This document shows positions 1 through 9,073 of a stretch of DNA of 64,000 nucleotides, one piece after another (position 1 is the first letter of the stretch; each line of letters opens with the position of its first letter). Location: NCBI RefSeq assembly GCF_030285625.1, contig NZ_CP127294.1:1002001-1066000 (forward strand). The letters are read 5' to 3'. This DNA is from Amycolatopsis sp. 2-15 (GTDB taxonomy: Bacteria; Actinomycetota; Actinomycetes; Mycobacteriales; Pseudonocardiaceae). Made by a program: the position numbers and the translations under genes. Below the pieces are notes generated by a model. That model worked only from the letters and a program-made list of their open reading frames with translations. It did no database searches and was not told where the DNA came from.

Positions 1-52
1 ACCCACCGCAACACGCCCCGCGAGGACCAAGAACCGTCCAAGAACGCAGGAC

Positions 53-1129
53 CTACCCCTCAAACCGCCCACTCAACAAAAACTCATCAAACTTCCCCCG
101 ATACGGCGCGATGTCGATCCCCTGCTCCACCAACCACTCATCCGAGTAGTACGTGTTCGCATACCGATCGCCGCCGTCGCAGAGCAAAGTCACGACCGAC
201 CCAGCCTGCCCCTCCGCAACCATCCGCGAGATCAACAAAAACGCGCCATACAGATTGGTCCCGGTAGACCCACCAGCCCAATGTCCCGTGTGATCCCGCA
301 ACAACCGGATCGCCGCCAGCGACCCGGCATCCGGCACCGAGAACATCTCGTCGATCACCCCCGGCACGAACGACGGCTCCACCCTCGGCCGCCCGATCCC
401 CTCGATCCGCGACGGCATGCCCGTCGCGTAGTCCAGCGCGCCGGTCTCCCACGCACCGAAAAAGGACGAGTTCTCCGGGTCGACCACGGCAACCTTCGTC
501 GTGTGCCGCTTGTACCGCACATACCGCCCGAACGTCGCGCTCGTCCCACCCGTGCCAGCTCCGACGACGATCCACGACGGCACCGGATGCCGCTCCGCGC
601 GCATCTGCGCGAACACCGACTCCGCGATGTTGTTGTTCCCCCGCCAGTCCGTCGCGCGCTCGGCATACGTGAACTGATCGAGATAGTGCCCACCGCACTC
701 GGCCGCAAGCCGTTCCGCCTCCGGGTACATGTCCGGGGCACGGTCGACGTAGTGACACTCACCGCCGTAGAACTCGATGAGGGCGATCTTCTCCTTGCTC
801 GTGCGCCGCGGCACCACGGTCACGAACTTGAGCCCCAGCATGCGCGCGAAGTACGCCTCCGACACCGCCGTCGACCCACTGGACGCCTCGATGAGCGTGG
901 TGTCGGGGCCGATCTGGCCGTTGACCAGGCCGTAGAGCAGCAGCGACCGGGCCAGCCGGTGCTTGAGCGAGCCCGTGGGGTGCACGGACTCGTCCTTCAG
1001 GTACAGGTCGACGCCCCATTCCTGGGGCAGCGGGAAGACGTGCAGGTGCGTGTCGGCGCTGCGGTTCGCGTCGGCCTCGATGATGCGGACGGCCTCACGC
1101 ACCCACGCCCGGTTGTGGAGCCTGCTCAT
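53..1129 (-). CDS. cds1: Cds1-like L-cysteine desulfhydrase (PLP-dependent)
   Basis: A 358-residue fold-type II PLP enzyme of the cysteine synthase family, closest in character to mycobacterial Cds1 (Rv3684), which breaks L-cysteine into sulfide, ammonia and pyruvate. The PLP lysine is K56 in PTGSLKHR, followed by the substrate loop [11 protein letters not shown] and the phosphate-binding [10 protein letters not shown]. The C-terminus carries LCDGGDRY, the family's end motif. The ATG start overlaps the stop of the preceding DUF4229 gene by four bases (ATGA), so the two are translationally coupled. Cytoplasmic. A true cysteine synthase is the main alternative; the long C-terminal region and overall length favour Cds1. 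Confidence 0.85.
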   Translation of the reverse strand: MSRLHNRAWVREAVRIIEADANRSADTHLHVFPLPQEWGVDLYLKDESVHPTGSLKHRLARSLLLYGLVNGQIGPDTTLIEASSGSTAVSEAYFARMLGLKFVTVVPRRTSKEKIALIEFYGGECHYVDRAPDMYPEAERLAAECGGHYLDQFTYAERATDWRGNNNIAESVFAQMRAERHPVPSWIVVGAGTGGTSATFGRYVRYKRHTTKVAVVDPENSSFFGAWETGALDYATGMPSRIEGIGRPRVEPSFVPGVIDEMFSVPDAGSLAAIRLLRDHTGHWAGGSTGTNLYGAFLLISRMVAEGQAGSVVTLLCDGGDRYANTYYSDEWLVEQGIDIAPYRGKFDEFLLSGRFEG

Positions 1130-1437
1130 GCGGCCTCGTCGCCCGAGTTGGCCGAGAGGTCACCGCGCAGCTGGGCGCGCAGGGCGGCCCGCGCGCGAGC
1201 CCGCGACTCGTTGCGCTTGGCCAGCCCGGCCGTCACGCGCGCGTTGAGCTTGCGGAAGAGCAGCAGACCCAGCGGCAGGCCCACGACGAGCCCAATGAGG
1301 AGGGACACCAGCAGCGGCACCCCGACCAGCGCCAGCACCCAGGCGACCACAGCCACGAGCGCGAAGCGCGCGACCAGGTACAGGGTCAGGTCACGGGGCA
1401 GGTGTTCCGGCGATTCGTGTTCCGGCGATTCGCTCAC
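1126..1437 (-). CDS. DUF4229 small membrane protein
   Basis: A 103-residue protein with two adjacent hydrophobic segments (about residues 18-35 and 38-62) and a basic, Arg/Ala-rich C-terminal tail ending SGDEAA. This matches the actinobacterial DUF4229 family, whose function is unknown. The GTG start opens into a duplicated pentapeptide, [10 protein letters not shown], encoded by two almost identical 15-bp units at 1404-1433. Its stop overlaps the start of the Cds1-like gene. The regulator at 1449-1922 lies only 11 bases upstream on the same strand, so all three are probably one transcript. Confidence 0.75.
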   Translation of the reverse strand: MSESPEHESPEHLPRDLTLYLVARFALVAVVAWVLALVGVPLLVSLLIGLVVGLPLGLLLFRKLNARVTAGLAKRNESRARARAALRAQLRGDLSANSGDEAA

Positions 1438-1448
1438 ATCAAGGGAGG

Positions 1449-1922
1449 CTACGCCTTGTTCTCGGCCTCTTCGTCCAGGCCCGCGTTGTTCGGACGGCCC
1501 TCGAAGCGCGTCGAGAGGACCACCGTCGTATTGGTGCGCCCGACGCCCGGGATGCGCCGCAGCCGCCCGAGCGTGTGCTCCAGCTCGTCGACGGTCGACA
1601 CGCGCACCTTCACCACGAACGCCTCGTCCCCCGCCACGGCGTAACAGCTCTCCACCTCGGGCAGCTCGCCGAGTGCCGCGGCCACGTCCTCGTCGGTGGC
1701 GGTGTCGGTCGGGTGGATGCCCACCAGCGCCGTGACGCCCAGGCCGACGGTGCCCGGGTCCACCATCGCGTGGTAGCCGGTGATCACCCCCGCGGCCTCG
1801 AGCTTGCCCACGCGCTCGTGCACCGACGAAGCCGACAAACCGACGGAGCGGCCGAGGTCGGCGTAGGTGGCCCGGCCGTTGACCCGCAACGCCGCGATGA
1901 TCTTCCGGTCCAGCTGATCCAC
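1449..1922 (-). CDS. Lrp/AsnC family transcriptional regulator
   Basis: 157 residues: N-terminal winged-helix AsnC domain (LDRKIIAAL, then the recognition helix region VGLSASSVHERVGKL) followed by a RAM/ligand domain with the typical G-x-x-x-x-E-x-C-Y core (LPEVESCYAVAG). Such proteins sense amino acids; lying directly upstream of a cysteine-degrading enzyme, it may control that operon in response to cysteine or a related amino acid (inference). No Shine-Dalgarno precedes the GTG. A CATAAT hexamer ends seven bases before it, so the message may be leaderless. The C-terminus is acidic and unremarkable. Confidence 0.85.
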   Translation of the reverse strand: MDQLDRKIIAALRVNGRATYADLGRSVGLSASSVHERVGKLEAAGVITGYHAMVDPGTVGLGVTALVGIHPTDTATDEDVAAALGELPEVESCYAVAGDEAFVVKVRVSTVDELEHTLGRLRRIPGVGRTNTTVVLSTRFEGRPNNAGLDEEAENKA

Positions 1923-2298
1923 CGGGTCATTATGCTTCGCGGCCCGCGCCGGCCGCAGGGAAGGTAAGGCGCCCCGATCAGCAGACAGAGTGTCTACTGC
2001 GTCACAACGTCGCCGATGGTCCGCTATGGCCCGCGATGCCCCTTTGGCGTGTCTTTACCTGAGGCCGCCGCTCCGCAGAAGAAAACCTCCTGGTCAGAGC
2101 CATTTGAACAAGGACTTCACACGCGGGAGGACGCACGAGGTTATGTCCCTTTTGCACTTTAAGGGCTCTTTACTCAAGGACAACCGTTCGAGTACCCGAC
2201 GGGTGAAGTGCCACGATTGCCGCGTTGGCTACCCCGGCGCGACGGGCGAAAGGCCCGATGCCTCCGGTATAGCAAGTAGGTCGTTAAGGAGGCGGAAA
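1923..2298. other. Divergent intergenic region: Lrp promoter and long bldC leader
   Basis: A 376-base gap between the Lrp-type gene (leftward) and bldC (rightward). An open frame runs rightward through it into bldC but has no family resemblance, and the bldC Shine-Dalgarno lies far downstream, so it is best read as untranslated leader. The leader contains a perfect 5-bp hairpin at about 2239-2253 (CGGGC, GAAAG loop, GCCCG). No riboswitch class could be matched with confidence. Confidence 0.5.
1983..1995. promoter_or_regulatory. AGACA-N3-TGTCT palindrome, candidate Lrp site
   Basis: A perfect 5-bp inverted repeat with a GAG spacer, about 60 bases upstream of the Lrp-type gene start. Lrp/AsnC proteins commonly bind short imperfect palindromes upstream of their own gene, so autoregulation is plausible. 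The site is short and could occur by chance. Confidence 0.35.
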
Positions 2299-2511
2299 AT
2301 GACCGCGACGATGGGCGGAAGGTTGCTCACCCCGGGTGAGGTGGCCGCCTTGTTCCGGGTGGACCCGAAGACGGTCACCCGATGGGCCACGGCCGGTCGG
2401 ATCGGCTCGATCCGGACCCCGGGCGGGCACCGCAGGTTCCGCGAGTCCGAGGTGAACGAGCTCCTCGCCGAGCTCACCACCGACGCGAGCGAACCGGCCC
2501 GCAAGGCCTGA
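2299..2511 (+). CDS. bldC: BldC, MerR-like developmental DNA-binding protein
   Basis: A 70-residue single-domain wHTH protein almost identical in character to Streptomyces BldC, which polymerises on direct repeats to repress or activate developmental genes. Visible signature: LLTPGEVAALFRVDPKTV, the recognition segment, and the wing TPGGHRRFRES. The start is set by a strong AAGGAGG at 2286-2292 before ATG 2299. The frame continues upstream without a stop but with no family homology there. A strong hairpin follows the gene, so it is monocistronic. Confidence 0.95.
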   Translation: MTATMGGRLLTPGEVAALFRVDPKTVTRWATAGRIGSIRTPGGHRRFRESEVNELLAELTTDASEPARKA

Positions 2512-2526
2512 ACCACCGCGACGAGA

Positions 2527-2578
2527 GGGTCGTGAGTGGTAAGAGGTGACTTCCCGCACCTCTTACCGGTCACGACCC
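2527..2578 (+). terminator. Terminator hairpin after bldC
   Basis: Two 22-base arms (2527-2548 and 2557-2578) are complementary except at two positions, with an 8-base loop. It begins 15 bases after the bldC stop. The stem is long and stable but no T-run follows, as is usual in high-GC actinobacteria. Confidence 0.8.
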
Positions 2579-2665
2579 TTCGTCGTACCCGGGGTTCGGG
2601 CCGCTTGAGCGTTTTGGGGCTAACCTGGGGAACCGGCAAGGCCTTGCACGACGGAAGGACCGGGC

Positions 2666-2851
2666 ATGATCGCTCTGCTCGCAGCGGTGGGCGCCATCAC
2701 CATCGCCGTTCTGTTGTGGCGGGCCTTCGGCGCGCAACGCATCGGCGTGCCCGATCGGCGGCCCACCCTCGCGCCCGACGACGACCCCGACTTCCTGCGC
2801 AAGCTCGGCGAGCAGCAGCGCAAGCGGCCCACCGACGACCCGGACGCCTGA
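2666..2851 (+). CDS. Small single-pass membrane protein
   Basis: 61 residues: one N-terminal membrane helix (about residues 2-22, MIALLAAVGAITIAVLLW) and a charged cytoplasmic tail with DDDPDFLRKL and a basic end. A GGAAGG-type Shine-Dalgarno lies 5-10 bases upstream of the ATG, and codon use has the high G/C third position of its neighbours. I do not recognise a named family, though short proteins of this form are common in Pseudonocardiales. It sits alone between the bldC terminator and a convergent ATPase gene. Confidence 0.6.
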   Translation: MIALLAAVGAITIAVLLWRAFGAQRIGVPDRRPTLAPDDDPDFLRKLGEQQRKRPTDDPDA

Positions 2852-2868
2852 CCTCCGGCAAGACGTGA

Positions 2869-2901
2869 AAAGCACCCCAGCACGTGCGGCTGGGGCGCTT
2901 T
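2869..2901. terminator. Bidirectional terminator between convergent genes
   Basis: 13-base arms (2869-2881 and 2889-2901) with a single mismatch, a 7-base loop, A-rich on the left and T-rich on the right. It can serve both the small membrane protein gene and the leftward MinD-like gene. Confidence 0.85.
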
Positions 2902-2923
2902 CGCAACGCTTTACGAAACGGGC

Positions 2924-4294
2924 TCAGCGGTACTGCTGAGCCCCGAAGCCGTCGGCCACCGTGGCCGCCAGCTCCAGCAGCGCCAGGCGCGTGTCGCCGC
3001 CCAGGCGTTCCAGCTCGATCTCCGCGCCTTCCTCCAGGTGCGCGTCGAACGGGATGCGGCACACGGCGCGGACCTTCGCGCCGAAGTGGGCCGAGAGCTT
3101 GTCGAGGTCGACCGAGCTGCCCTTCGGGCGCACGGAGTTGATGACCACGACCGAGCGCTTCACCAGGTCGCCGTAGCCGTGGGCCTCGAGCCAGTCGAGC
3201 GTGGCCGAGGCACTGCGCGCGCCGTCGACCGAGCCGGACGAGACGACCACGAGCGAGTCGGCGACGTCGAGCACGCCCTTCATCGCCGAGTGCATCAAGC
3301 CGGTGCCGCAGTCGGTGAGCACGATGTTGTAGAAGTGCTCCAGCAGGTTGACCGTGCGCCGGTAGTCGGTCTCGGAGAAGGCCTCCGACACGGCCGGGTC
3401 CTGCTCGCTGGCGAGGATCTCCAGCCGGCTGGAGCCCTGTGAGGTGTACGAGCGGACGTCGCTGTAGCGGGTGATCTTCTCGGCGTCGCGCAGCAGGTGC
3501 CGCACGGTCGCCGTGGTCTCGATCGCGATCTTCTGCGACAGCGTGCCGCGGTCCGGGTTCGCGTCCACGGCCACCACGCGGTCGCCGCGCAGCGACGCGA
3601 ACGTCGAGCCCAGCGTGGTCGTGGTGGTGGTCTTGCCGACGCCACCCTTGAGCGACAGCATCGCGATCTTGTAGCACCCGCGCAGCGGCTGGTTCACGCG
3701 CGCGATCAGCTCGCGCCGGCGCGTGTCGGCCGGGCTCTCGCCGGGGTTGAGCAGCTTGCCCGTGCCCACGTACAGCGCCTTGCGCCAGCCCGACTGCGGC
3801 GTGCGCTTCGCCTGCTTCACCAGGTGCGCGGTGGTCAGGTCGTCGGGCACGGCCGAGTGCCGGCCGCCCGGCTGCGGCAGACCCGAAGGCGCCTGCTGCG
3901 ACGGCGGTTGCTGCTGCGGGTAACCCGCGGGCGGGTACTGCTGCTGCGGCTGCAACGGCGGGAGGTTCTGGTCGTACTGCTGCTGCGCGTACCCGGGCGG
4001 AACCTGGCCGGGCTGAAGAGGCTGGCCCGGCTGCGCTGCCTGACCCGCCTGCGCGACGGGCTGACCGGGCACGGCGTGGGGACCCGAGTTCGGGTTGGGC
4101 GAGGCCACGACCTGGGTCGGCTGGGCCTCGTACGCGTCCGCGGCCGGGTGCGGCGTGGAGTCCGTGCGTTCGTCGGAGAACAGTTCGGCCGCCGGTTCCG
4201 GACTCGGTTCGGGCTGTGCCTGAGCCTGCTCGGGCTGCCCTGGAACACCGCCGGACTCCGCCCGGGTGGCCGCCTCTTCGCTGGGTCCGGTCAC
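2924..4294 (-). CDS. MinD/ParA-like ATPase with long Pro/Gln-rich N-terminus
   Basis: 456 residues. Residues 1-150 are disordered and rich in Pro, Gln and Gly (repeats such as QPGQPLQPGQ). The C-terminal 240 residues form a MinD/ParA-type ATPase with the deviant Walker A KGGVGKTT at about 217-224 and DANPDRG switch-like motif. The layout resembles EspI-type ATPases (Rv3876) linked to ESX secretion, but no ESX genes are nearby, so the role is open: secretion control, polar growth or partitioning. Start choice: GGGAGG lies directly before an in-frame TTG (4303), which is too close, but nine bases before GTG 4294, which is chosen. Confidence 0.75.
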   Translation of the reverse strand: MTGPSEEAATRAESGGVPGQPEQAQAQPEPSPEPAAELFSDERTDSTPHPAADAYEAQPTQVVASPNPNSGPHAVPGQPVAQAGQAAQPGQPLQPGQVPPGYAQQQYDQNLPPLQPQQQYPPAGYPQQQPPSQQAPSGLPQPGGRHSAVPDDLTTAHLVKQAKRTPQSGWRKALYVGTGKLLNPGESPADTRRRELIARVNQPLRGCYKIAMLSLKGGVGKTTTTTTLGSTFASLRGDRVVAVDANPDRGTLSQKIAIETTATVRHLLRDAEKITRYSDVRSYTSQGSSRLEILASEQDPAVSEAFSETDYRRTVNLLEHFYNIVLTDCGTGLMHSAMKGVLDVADSLVVVSSGSVDGARSASATLDWLEAHGYGDLVKRSVVVINSVRPKGSSVDLDKLSAHFGAKVRAVCRIPFDAHLEEGAEIELERLGGDTRLALLELAATVADGFGAQQYR

Positions 4295-4383
4295 CGCTGC
4301 CAACCTCCCGATCGCACCGCCTGCTGGATCCTCAGGTATCGACGGTAGTCGGGTGAAGTGTTACCAACCGCGTGGGCCCCCGG

Positions 4384-5361
4384 TCAGTTCACCCCTGCGT
4401 ACGAGTGCAGTCCGGCAGTCACCAGGTTGACGAAGAACAGGTTGAAGATCGTCACCGCGAAACCGACGATGTTGATCACCGCCGCCCGCGTGCCGCGCCA
4501 GCCCGCGGTGGCGCGGGAGTGCAGGTAGGCCGCGTAGACGACCCACGCGATGAAGGCGACGGTCTCCTTCGGGTCCCAGCCCCAGAACCGGCCCCACGCC
4601 GCCTCGGCCCACACCGCGCCGCACAGCACGCCGAAGGTGAAGATCGGGAACGCCACGATCGTGGCGCGGTAGGCGATGCGGTCGAGCACGTCGGCGGCCG
4701 GGAGCTTCGGGCCGAAGCCGGAGAACTTGGCCGGGTTGCGGTCGTAGGCGGTGCGGAAGAGGTAGAGCACGCTCGCCACGCCGGGCACCAGGAACACACC
4801 GGAGCCGATGATCGCGGCCGACACGTGGATGTAGAGCCAGTAGGACTGCAGCGCGGGCACGACCGGCGCGGCCACCGTGTAGAGCAGCGTGCCGTTGATG
4901 AACATCAGGATCACGACGGGCAGCAGCAGGAAGCCCGTGAGGTGGCGCACCGGGAACTTCCGGATCACGACCAGCCACGCGACCACCGTGATGAAGGTGA
5001 CCGCCATGCCGTACTCGTACATGTTGCCCCACGGCGCGCGGTGCACGGCGAGGCCGCGCAGCACGATCGCGGTGAGCTGCAGCAGCGCGCCCAGCACCAG
5101 CAGCGACGCACCCATGCGGCCGATGCGCTCGGGGCGGCCGACCTCGCGCGGAGCCTCGGGCTCGGCCGGGTTGTCGGCGTCCTCGATCACCGGCCCGCCG
5201 GCGCCGACCAGCGACTTCTGCGCGCTGCGCGCGTGGGCCTGGCGGCCCTTCGCGCCGAAGGCCTGCTCGAACAGCGAGAGCAGGAGCGCGAGGACGTAGA
5301 TCGCCACCGTCGTGGTGTAGAACCAGTCGCTGTACTGCGACAACGTCTCGTTGATCTGCAT
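4384..5361 (-). CDS. ccsB: Cytochrome c maturation protein CcsB/CcsA (haem lyase subunit)
   Basis: 325-residue multi-pass membrane protein of System II cytochrome c biogenesis. The tryptophan-rich haem-handling WWD motif is at about 251-266 (WGRFWGWDPKE), with conserved histidines near 179, 281 and 319 as candidate haem ligands, and WGNMYEY near 111-117. With ResB it carries haem across the membrane and attaches it to apocytochrome c on the outside. It is the last gene of the ccdA-resB-ccsB run, three bases after the resB stop. Equivalent to Rv0529. Confidence 0.95.
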   Translation of the reverse strand: MQINETLSQYSDWFYTTTVAIYVLALLLSLFEQAFGAKGRQAHARSAQKSLVGAGGPVIEDADNPAEPEAPREVGRPERIGRMGASLLVLGALLQLTAIVLRGLAVHRAPWGNMYEYGMAVTFITVVAWLVVIRKFPVRHLTGFLLLPVVILMFINGTLLYTVAAPVVPALQSYWLYIHVSAAIIGSGVFLVPGVASVLYLFRTAYDRNPAKFSGFGPKLPAADVLDRIAYRATIVAFPIFTFGVLCGAVWAEAAWGRFWGWDPKETVAFIAWVVYAAYLHSRATAGWRGTRAAVINIVGFAVTIFNLFFVNLVTAGLHSYAGVN

Positions 5362-5364
5362 GCC

Positions 5365-6972
5365 TCAGCTGCCTTTCCGGCCCGTGATCAGCCGTTCGCT
5401 GATCCGCTGGAACTCTTCGCCGTACCCTGCCTGGTCGGTGCGCGCCAGCCCGGCGACCTCGATCACGGTACGCGCGTGTCCGTCGTCACCCGGGCGCACC
5501 CGTACCCACACCCGCCGCCGCTTGACCAGCAGTGATCCGCCCAGTCCCGCGAACATCACGATCGCGAAGCCGAGCACGTAGACCTGCGTTGGGTCGTGGG
5601 AGATCTGGAGGTTCACCCAGTTGTTCACGCCGTCGAAGCGCACCTTGGTGCCGTCGTCGAGCGTGACCGACTGGCCCACGGCCAGGTTCTGCCGCGCGAC
5701 GCGCTTGAGCCGGCCGTCGGCCACGCGGTCCTGGTCCACATCGAACACCGACTGCCCGCGGCCCGCGTCGAGGCCGAGGTCGCCGCGCAGCACGTCGACG
5801 GCGACCATCGGCTTGTTCAGCTCGGGCGCGACGGAGGTGAGCACGCCTTCGTGGACGAACGGCGTCGGCGCCAGGATGCCGGTGATCGCGAGCTGCTTGG
5901 TGCGGCGCTGGATCTCGTCGGTGATGCCCGGCTGGTCGAACTTGGTGGCGCCCTGCGAGAGCATCGTGCCGGTGTCGGTGGGCTTCCACTGCGTGTTCTG
6001 CGTGCGGCTCTCGCCGTTGGGGAAGGTCACGGTGAACTGGGGCGAGTAGCCGTTGCCGAGCAGGTAGACGCGGTCGCCGACAGTCCGCAGCGGGTCGTTG
6101 GGCTGCAGGTTGAACGGCCGCCAGGTGTTCGTGGTCAGGTCGGCGCCGGACTGGTACTGGATGTTCGAGTGGTAGTAGTCCGCTTCGCCCGCGGGCGTGT
6201 AGTGCGCGGTGAAGTCGTTGACCTTCACGCAGAACGCGTCGAGGTCGGTGCCGTCGATGCGCAGGCCGGCTTCGAACGAGTCGTAGTTGTAGATGCCGGA
6301 GTTGCAGAACTGGCTGCCGTCGGCCTGCACGATGACCTGGCCCTCGTAACTGTAGAGCTTGCCGAGGGCGAAGAAGATGATCAGGCCGAGCATGCCGAAG
6401 TGGAAAAGCAGGTTGCCGGTCTCGCGCAGGTAGCCGCGTTCGGCGGAGATGCTGTACCCGCCTTCGTCTTCATCGCGCTCGACCTTGCGCCAGCCCGAAA
6501 GCTGCTTGCGCACGTCCTCGCGGATCGACTCGGGCGTGCGCGCGGTGCGGACGATGCGGTGGTGCGGCATGCGCGCGAGGTTGCGCGGCGTCAGCACGGG
6601 CTTCGCGCGCATCTGCCTGACGTAGTCCCAGCTGCGCGGCGTGAGGCAGCCGACGAGCGAGATCATCAGCAGAAGGTAGATCGCCGAGAACCAGACGCTG
6701 GAGTAGACGTCGTAGAACTGCAGCTTGTCGAGCAGGGTGCCCCACCAGCCGTGGCTGGAGATGTAGTCGTCGACCTTGGCCGCGTTGAGCCGGTTCTGCG
6801 GCAGCAGAGCGCCGGGCAGGGCCGCGAGTGCCAGCAGGAACAGCAGCACGAGCGCGGTGCGCATCGACGTGAGGCCGCGCCAGGTGTTGCGCAGGAAGGC
6901 GAGCAGCTGCTTGCCGGCCGAGGGCCGGTACGGGCGCTGCGGGCTGGCCGGGGGCGCTTCGGTGGTCGTCAC
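5365..6972 (-). CDS. resB: Cytochrome c biogenesis protein ResB
   Basis: 535 residues: cytoplasmic N-terminus, membrane helices near residues 35-60 and 90-115, a third near 175-195, a large extracytoplasmic domain and a final helix (YVLGFAIVMFAGLGGSLLV) before a charged tail. This is the ResB/Ccs1 layout. Two cysteines occur in the external part (FCNSG and AFCVK). The reading frame stays open far upstream, but the true start is GTG 6972, which overlaps the ccdA stop as GTGA. Equivalent to Rv0528. Confidence 0.93.
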   Translation of the reverse strand: MTTTEAPPASPQRPYRPSAGKQLLAFLRNTWRGLTSMRTALVLLFLLALAALPGALLPQNRLNAAKVDDYISSHGWWGTLLDKLQFYDVYSSVWFSAIYLLLMISLVGCLTPRSWDYVRQMRAKPVLTPRNLARMPHHRIVRTARTPESIREDVRKQLSGWRKVERDEDEGGYSISAERGYLRETGNLLFHFGMLGLIIFFALGKLYSYEGQVIVQADGSQFCNSGIYNYDSFEAGLRIDGTDLDAFCVKVNDFTAHYTPAGEADYYHSNIQYQSGADLTTNTWRPFNLQPNDPLRTVGDRVYLLGNGYSPQFTVTFPNGESRTQNTQWKPTDTGTMLSQGATKFDQPGITDEIQRRTKQLAITGILAPTPFVHEGVLTSVAPELNKPMVAVDVLRGDLGLDAGRGQSVFDVDQDRVADGRLKRVARQNLAVGQSVTLDDGTKVRFDGVNNWVNLQISHDPTQVYVLGFAIVMFAGLGGSLLVKRRRVWVRVRPGDDGHARTVIEVAGLARTDQAGYGEEFQRISERLITGRKGS

Positions 6973-7742
6973 AGTGGCAGCACCAGGTTCGAGGCGACGG
7001 AGTTGCGGAGCCAGCCCATGACGTCTCCCCAGAGTCCGGTGACGAGCAGGATGCCGACGACCATCAGCAGCCCGCCGCCGATGAGCTGTACGCGCCGGCC
7101 GTTGCGGCGCAGCCAGTCGGTGGCGCGCACGGCCCAGCGCGCGCCGAGCGCGATCAGCAGGAACGGCAGGCCGAGGCCAAGGCAGTAGACGAGCACCAGC
7201 AGGTACCCGCGCGCGGCCGCGCCGCCCGTGGCGCTCGCGAGGCTTGTGACGGCCGAGAGCGTCGGCCCGATGCACGGCGTCCAGCCGAGCCCGAACACCG
7301 CACCCAGCAGCGGCGCGCCCCAGATCCCGCCGCCCGGCACGCGGTGCGAGCGGACCTCTCGCTGCAGGCCCGGGATCCAGCCGAGGAACACCAGCGCCAT
7401 CGCGATCGTGAGCACACCGCCGATGCGCTGCAGGAGATCCTGGTTGATCAGCAACGTGTCGGCCAGCCAGACGAGCGTGCCGAGCGTGGCGACGAACACG
7501 ACGGTGAACCCGAGCACGAACAGACCCGCCGCGCCGAGCACGGCGTAGCGGCCCTTCTTGCGTTCCTCGTCGACACTCACCGCCGGCGCGTCTGCTCCCA
7601 CCAGCGCCGCCAGGTACGCCAGGTAACCGGGCACGAGCGGCACCACGCAGGGCGACGCGAACGAGATCGCGCCGGCCAGCAACGCCACGCCCGAGGCGAG
7701 CAGCAGCGGTCCGGAGATCGCCAGCTCGGACACGGAGTTCAC
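6969..7742 (-). CDS. ccdA: Thiol-disulfide transporter CcdA
   Basis: 257-residue, six-helix membrane protein of the CcdA/DsbD family. The two redox cysteines sit in FASPCVVPLVPGY (about residue 32) and GWTPCIGPT, in the first and fourth helices. It passes electrons from cytoplasmic thioredoxin to extracytoplasmic thiol proteins such as the TlpA-like protein at 7872, keeping apocytochrome cysteines reduced. GTG start. The stop overlaps the resB start. It is separated from the upstream tlpA-like gene by a strong hairpin, so it may have its own promoter in 7743-7839. Equivalent to Rv0527. Confidence 0.93.
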   Translation of the reverse strand: MNSVSELAISGPLLLASGVALLAGAISFASPCVVPLVPGYLAYLAALVGADAPAVSVDEERKKGRYAVLGAAGLFVLGFTVVFVATLGTLVWLADTLLINQDLLQRIGGVLTIAMALVFLGWIPGLQREVRSHRVPGGGIWGAPLLGAVFGLGWTPCIGPTLSAVTSLASATGGAAARGYLLVLVYCLGLGLPFLLIALGARWAVRATDWLRRNGRRVQLIGGGLLMVVGILLVTGLWGDVMGWLRNSVASNLVLPL

Positions 7743-7839
7743 GCACCTGAGAGTAGGCAGTGAGCTTCGCGTGAGACGGGCGGGGGCAGCTCACAGGACG
7801 TACGCCACAGCCCGAAGGGGACCAAGGTCCCACTCGTGA

Positions 7840-7871
7840 CCGGCGCGGCCGGACGGATCCGGCCGCGCCGG
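7840..7871 (-). terminator. GC-rich hairpin right after the TlpA-like gene
   Basis: Perfect 14-bp arms (7840-7853 and 7858-7871) around a 4-base loop, starting at the base after the stop codon. It separates the hemL-phosphatase-tlpA unit from ccdA-resB-ccsB; read-through may still link them. Confidence 0.8.
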
Positions 7872-8450
7872 CTACTTCTCGGCCAGCAGCCGCTGCACCA
7901 CCGGCATCAGGTCGGACGCCAGGACGTCACGCAGGAAGATCGCGGCGACGCGGTGCTGCTTGTCGAGCACGATCGTCGACGGGATGAGGTTGCGCGGGTA
8001 GCCGTGCAGGCTCAGCAGGGCCCGGCCCGACGAGTCCCAGATGGACGGGTAGGTGATGTCGCGGTCGCGCACGAAGTCCTGGGCGACCGAGCGCGCCGGG
8101 TCGCGGACGTCGAGGCCGATGAGCTGGGCGCCGAGCGGGGCCATCTGCTTGCTGGCCTTCTCGAGCTCCGGGGCCTCGGCACGGCACGGACCGCACCACT
8201 GGCCCCACAGGTTGATCACCAGGACCTTGCCGGGGAAGTCGGCGATCGAGAGCTGCTTGCCCTCGTTCATGAGGTCGTCGCCGGCCAGCGTGGGCGCGGT
8301 CTGGCGCTGCGCGATCGGGTACGTGATGTCGACCTGGCCACCCGGCGACACGAAGCTGAAGGTGCCGCCGGTGACGACGGCGTCCTTGCCCGTGGAGCAG
8401 CCCGCCACCAGCAGCAACGCGGCGGCCAGCGCGCCGAGGACCCGCTTCAC
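7872..8450 (-). CDS. TlpA/ResA-like thiol-disulfide oxidoreductase lipoprotein
   Basis: 192 residues: signal peptide with lipobox LVAGC (Cys18), then a thioredoxin-fold AhpC/TSA-Redoxin domain with the active site WCGPC at 85-89. Anchored outside the membrane, it would reduce apocytochrome c haem-binding cysteines using electrons from CcdA. GTG start overlaps the phosphatase stop (GTGA), confirming the short form; the open frame upstream is spurious. Equivalent to Rv0526. Confidence 0.92.
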   Translation of the reverse strand: MKRVLGALAAALLLVAGCSTGKDAVVTGGTFSFVSPGGQVDITYPIAQRQTAPTLAGDDLMNEGKQLSIADFPGKVLVINLWGQWCGPCRAEAPELEKASKQMAPLGAQLIGLDVRDPARSVAQDFVRDRDITYPSIWDSSGRALLSLHGYPRNLIPSTIVLDKQHRVAAIFLRDVLASDLMPVVQRLLAEK

Positions 8451-9073
8451 GCGCCCGTCACCTTCGGATCGGTGGTGCCCGCGGGCTCGCTGTAGACGAT
8501 GTCCACGAGGGCCTCGCCGTCGAAGACCAGCGACGTCAGCGAGGCCAGCGAGCATTGGCGGTTGCGCGGGTCGTGCCACAGGCGCTTGGCCTCGAGGAAC
8601 CGGCGCAACGTCCAGATCGGCAGCTGGTGCGACACGCACAGTGCCTCGCGCCCTTCGGCCTGCTCGCGGGCGCGGTAGACCGCGCCGAGCATCCGGTGCG
8701 CGATCTCCACGTACGGCTCGCCCCACGACGGGCGGAACGGGTTGACCAGGTGCGGCCACGCCTTGGGCTGGCGCAGCGCCCCGTCGCCGACGGCCACGCG
8801 CTGGCCCTCGAAGACGTTGCCCGCTTCGATCAGGCCCTCGTCGGTCGCGATGTCGAGGCGGTGGGCGGCCGCGATGGGCGCCGCCGTCTCCTGGGCGCGC
8901 TGCAGCGGCGACGCGACGACGTGCGCGAGGTCGTGGCCCGCCACAGCTTCCGCGACGGTGAGCGCCTGGCGCTGCCCGCGGTCGGACAGCCGGAAGTTCG
9001 GCAGCCGGCCGTAGAGGATCTTGTCGGGGTTGTGGACTTCGCCGTGGCGCAGGAGGTGGACGACAGTGGTCAC
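8447..9073 (-). CDS. Histidine phosphatase family protein
   Basis: 208 residues with the phosphoglycerate-mutase-fold signature LLRHGE near the N-terminus (catalytic His10) and the second half-site around residue 150 with CVSHQLPIW. The substrate is unknown; conservation of its place between hemL and the thioredoxin gene (as with Rv0525) suggests a link to haem or cytochrome supply, but this is only context. Start GTG 9073 overlaps the hemL stop (GTGA). The stop in turn overlaps the tlpA-like start. Confidence 0.88.
   Translation of the reverse strand: MTTVVHLLRHGEVHNPDKILYGRLPNFRLSDRGQRQALTVAEAVAGHDLAHVVASPLQRAQETAAPIAAAHRLDIATDEGLIEAGNVFEGQRVAVGDGALRQPKAWPHLVNPFRPSWGEPYVEIAHRMLGAVYRAREQAEGREALCVSHQLPIWTLRRFLEAKRLWHDPRNRQCSLASLTSLVFDGEALVDIVYSEPAGTTDPKVTGA

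Noticed and set aside
2161..2298. A c-di-GMP (GEMM) type riboswitch in the bldC leader, suggested by GCCTCCGG and a nearby hairpin
   Set aside because: The conserved core bases and receptor of GEMM could not be aligned; only a simple hairpin is certain.
5365..7833. A single 822-residue frame covering resB and the ccdA region
   Set aside because: Only the part from GTG 6972 has ResB homology; upstream it is the out-of-frame shadow of ccdA, which has its own clear motifs and overlaps resB by four bases.
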